Assembly (NCBI GenBank): GCA_017577925.1
Contig: PKQU01000087.1
Coordinates: 1 to 8,543, forward strand
Length of the DNA stretch: 8,543 bases
Source: Bacillota bacterium
GTDB lineage: Bacteria; Bacillota; Bacilli; Calditerricolales; Calditerricolaceae
Direction of reading: 5' to 3'
Shown: positions 6,455 to 8,543 of the stretch, one piece after another
Layout of the letters: each line of letters opens with the position of its first letter
How positions within the stretch are numbered: the stretch's first letter is position 1
Notes under the pieces: generated by a model
The model's database searches: none
Told to the model about the DNA's origin: nothing
What the model saw: the letters and a program-made list of their open reading frames with translations, nothing else
Translations under genes and position numbers: made by a program

Positions 6455-7898
6455 AACGCGACCACTTCCGATCCACAAGTTGCTTGATCTCCTCGCACAT
6501 CTCGATGTCGTCGGGCCACGGACGGACAAATCCCTCCTCCGGCCATTTGCGCGTCGCGTCAATGCCCACCTTCGACGTGATGAACGGCAGCTGCGACGCG
6601 TGGTCGAGGTCATCCGTCGGGCCGTCGACGAACATCATGTCCCGGCGGGCGTCGATGTTGTGAAACACCCGCCACGCCACTTCGCGGTAGTCGTGGACAT
6701 TCACGTCCTCGTCCACGACGATGATCATCTTGGCCAGCATCATCAGCCCCAAGCCCCATAGGCCGGCCATCACCTTGCGGGCGTGGTACGGGTAGCGTTT
6801 TTTGATCGACACGATGACGCAGTTGTGGAAGCCGCCCTCGATCGGCATGTTGATGTCGACGATCTCCGGCAGCATCAGGCGAAGCAGAGGCAGAAAGATG
6901 CGCTCCGTCGCCTTGCCCAGGTAGGCGTCCTCCATCGGCGGCTTGCCGACCAGGGTGGCCATGTAGATCGGGTTCCTGCGGTGGGTGATCGCCTGCAGGT
7001 GGAACACCGGGTACTTGTCGGGCAAGGAGTAGTACCCGGTATGGTCGCCAAAGGGCCCTTCCACGCGCAGTTCGTCCAAATCAACGTACCCTTCGAGGAC
7101 GATCTCGGCGTGGGCCGGGACCTCCAGGTCGACCGTCTTGCACTTCACCATCTCCACCGGCGCCTTGCGCAAGAAGCCGGCAAAGACCATCTCGTCGATG
7201 TCCGGCGGCAGGGGTGCCGTCGCCGCGTACACCACGGCGGGGTCGCACCCGATGGCCACCGCCACCTCGAGGCGGCGGGAGCCGGCCTCTCGCCCTTTCC
7301 GCCAGTGCTCGGCCCCACCCTTATGTTTGTGCCAGTGCATGCCCGTTGTCCGCCCGTCGTACACCTGCATGCGGTACATACCGCAGTTGCGCTTGCCCGT
7401 GACAGGGTCTTTGGAAAAGACGAGGGGCATGGTGATGAACCGCCCACCGTCTTTGGGCCAGCACTTCAGGATGGGGAAGCGGTTTAAGTCGGGGTTGTCG
7501 GTGATCACCACTTCCTGGCACGGTGCGTTCTTGACCGTTTTGGGCAGGTACGAGGCCAGCTCGGCCAGCTTGGGCAAGGCTTTCAGCTTGTCCAAAAGCC
7601 CCCCGCCCGGTTGGGGCAGCGCGAGCAGGCCCTCGATTTCCTTGGCAATGTCGTCAAGGGAGTCCACCCCCAGCGCGAGGCACATCCGCTCGAAACTGCC
7701 CATGGCGTTGGTCAGCACCGGAATGTCATATCCTTTCACGTTTTCAAACAAAAGGGCGTAGTTATGGGTTTTCGACTTCGACACCCGGTCGGTGATCTCG
7801 CTGATCTCCAGTTCGGGGTCCACCTCTTCACGGATGCGCTTGAGCCAGCCCCGTTCCTCCAGAGCGGCAATGTACTCCCGCAAGTCGCGAAACGCCAT
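6441..7898 (-). CDS. ubiD: UbiD-family decarboxylase, menaquinone late step (MqnL-type)
   Basis: UbiD enzymes are prenylated-FMN-dependent, reversible aromatic acid decarboxylases. Here the likely substrate is the prenylated dihydroxynaphthoate made by the adjacent MqnP-like protein, giving demethylmenaquinone in reduced form. The 485-residue product matches the full family length. Visible family segments are RDLREYIAALEERGWLKRI near the N-terminus, KRNCGMYRMQVYD at 169-181, TTGMHWHKHKGGAEHWRKG at 184-202, VAVAIGCDPAVVYAATAPLP at 212-231, and EGPFGDHTGYY at 280-290, which contains the conserved acidic catalytic-site stretch. The ATG at 7898 has AAGGAG five bases upstream, the clearest ribosome site of the cassette, 38 bases after menG. 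The open frame above it only adds non-family sequence from the gap. The MqnL assignment rests on the mqnA/ubiA/ubiX context. Confidence 0.92.
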   Translation of the reverse strand: MAFRDLREYIAALEERGWLKRIREEVDPELEISEITDRVSKSKTHNYALLFENVKGYDIPVLTNAMGSFERMCLALGVDSLDDIAKEIEGLLALPQPGGGLLDKLKALPKLAELASYLPKTVKNAPCQEVVITDNPDLNRFPILKCWPKDGGRFITMPLVFSKDPVTGKRNCGMYRMQVYDGRTTGMHWHKHKGGAEHWRKGREAGSRRLEVAVAIGCDPAVVYAATAPLPPDIDEMVFAGFLRKAPVEMVKCKTVDLEVPAHAEIVLEGYVDLDELRVEGPFGDHTGYYSLPDKYPVFHLQAITHRRNPIYMATLVGKPPMEDAYLGKATERIFLPLLRLMLPEIVDINMPIEGGFHNCVIVSIKKRYPYHARKVMAGLWGLGLMMLAKMIIVVDEDVNVHDYREVAWRVFHNIDARRDMMFVDGPTDDLDHASQLPFITSKVGIDATRKWPEEGFVRPWPDDIEMCEEIKQLVDRKWSRYGIE

Positions 7899-7936
7899 GG
7901 TTTCTCCTTCTCCCCTGCGATTGGTTCGGCTATCCC

Positions 7937-8543
7937 TCAACGGGCCGTTTCCCGCTTGGGCTCCGGCCTGGGTTTGTACCCGATGTGCAACGCCGCCGCG
8001 CCGCCGCAGAACCGCTTGACGAACACGTCCGTCAGGCCGACTTCCTCAAACACGCGTGCCAGCGCCACGCTGTCGGGGAAATCGATCAGCGATTCCGGCA
8101 GCCAGCGGTATTCGTCGTACTTTCCGGCAAACACCTTCCCCAAAAGGGGCAGAATGTAGAAGACGTACAGGTAAAACAGGGCGCGGTAGGGCTTCCACAG
8201 CGGCTTAGACACGTCGATGGACACGACCATGCCTCCGGGTTTGACCACCCGCCGCATCTCGGACAGTACCCGACGGATGTCGGGTACGTTGCGCAGCGCA
8301 AACCCGATCGTGGCGCAGTCGAAGGTGTTGTCGGCAAAGGGCAGGTCCATCGCGTTGCCCAGCACCAGCTCGGTACGGTCGTCGAGTCCCCGCGCGCGGA
8401 CCTTTTTCTCGCCGACGGCGAGCATGTTCGCGCTGAAGTCGAGGCCAACGACGCGGCCATGGGGGCCGACCGCCTCGGCCAGGCTGATCGCCCAGTCGCA
8501 TGTTCCGCAACAGACATCGAGGGCCTGCCAGCCCGGCTGCACG
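7937..8543 (-). CDS. menG: Demethylmenaquinone methyltransferase MenG/UbiE, C-terminal part (cut by window edge)
   Basis: MenG methylates demethylmenaquinone with S-adenosylmethionine, the final step of menaquinone synthesis by either known route. About 201 C-terminal residues are visible; the family is about 230-250 residues, so some 30-45 N-terminal residues lie beyond position 8543. The GTG near the edge (8542-8540) reads as an internal valine, not a start. Visible motifs, numbered from that valine, are ALDVCCGTCDWAISLAEAVG at about 7-26 (SAM loop), VVGLDFSANML, GNAMDLPFADNTFDCATIGF with FALRNVPD just after, and VVKPGGMVVSIDVSKP; the fold is that of a class I methyltransferase. The C-terminus runs CGGAAALHIGYKP, as in Bacillus MenG. 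It is followed after 38 bases by the ubiD-family gene; HepS is expected upstream by analogy with Bacillus. Confidence 0.95.
   Translation of the reverse strand, partial: VQPGWQALDVCCGTCDWAISLAEAVGPHGRVVGLDFSANMLAVGEKKVRARGLDDRTELVLGNAMDLPFADNTFDCATIGFALRNVPDIRRVLSEMRRVVKPGGMVVSIDVSKPLWKPYRALFYLYVFYILPLLGKVFAGKYDEYRWLPESLIDFPDSVALARVFEEVGLTDVFVKRFCGGAAALHIGYKPRPEPKRETAR

Noticed and set aside
6783..7487. Plus-strand open frame of 234 codons opposite ubiD
   Set aside because: It is antisense to conserved UbiD sequence, is His/Val/Asp-rich in the typical shadow pattern, and has no convincing ribosome site.
1..8543. Search for mobile elements, CRISPR arrays, tRNA/rRNA genes, or phage or defence genes
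   Set aside because: No transposase, direct-repeat array, tRNA-like or rRNA sequence, or defence-type protein was seen. Coding is dense, on one strand, and fully accounted for by housekeeping metabolism and one chemotaxis gene.

Overview
The window is a GC-rich stretch of a bacterial chromosome with ten genes, all on the minus strand. Two are cut by the window edges (menG at the right, aroB at the left). In transcription order they are menG (partial), a UbiD-family decarboxylase, a UbiA-family prenyltransferase, ubiX, mqnA, hepT-type polyprenyl diphosphate synthase, ndk, cheR, aroC and aroB (partial). The backbone menG-hepT-ndk-cheR-aroC-aroB matches the order known in Bacillus subtilis (gerCB/menG-gerCC/hepT-ndk-cheR-aroF-aroB). 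The host is therefore most likely a member of the Bacillales or a close Firmicutes relative, with unusually high GC content that would fit one of the thermophilic lineages. I cannot name the genus from sequence alone.

Right part (about 4100-8543): four menaquinone genes sit between menG and hepT, where B. subtilis has none. MqnA (chorismate dehydratase) is the entry enzyme of the futalosine route to menaquinone. The UbiA-, UbiX- and UbiD-like proteins fit the late steps of that route: prenylation of the dihydroxynaphthoate, supply of prenylated FMN, and decarboxylation of the prenylated ring. MenG then methylates demethylmenaquinone, and HepT with its partner HepS (expected beyond the right edge) makes the polyprenyl tail. 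The intermediate enzymes (MqnB/C/D/E) are not in the window. Junctions are tight: a 14-bp overlap, two ATGA overlaps, and gaps of 34 and 38 bp.

Middle (about 1680-3100): ndk has a candidate promoter in the 86-bp gap behind hepT and is followed by a textbook intrinsic terminator. cheR, a chemotaxis receptor methyltransferase, follows the terminator with no clear promoter of its own.

Left part (1-1660): aroC and aroB form a shikimate-pathway unit. They have a strong-looking promoter (perfect TATAAT) and a leader of about 130 nt with potential for alternative pairing. AroC makes chorismate, which is the substrate of MqnA, so the locus contains both a producer and a consumer of this branch-point metabolite.

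No tRNA, rRNA, CRISPR array, insertion sequence or phage gene is visible. The only gene-free stretches of note are 1491-1679 and 2469-2568. The many open frames on the plus strand are GC-rich shadows of the minus-strand genes. I see no convincing previously undescribed system. The most notable point is the futalosine-type cassette embedded in the classical gerC-ndk-cheR-aro locus.
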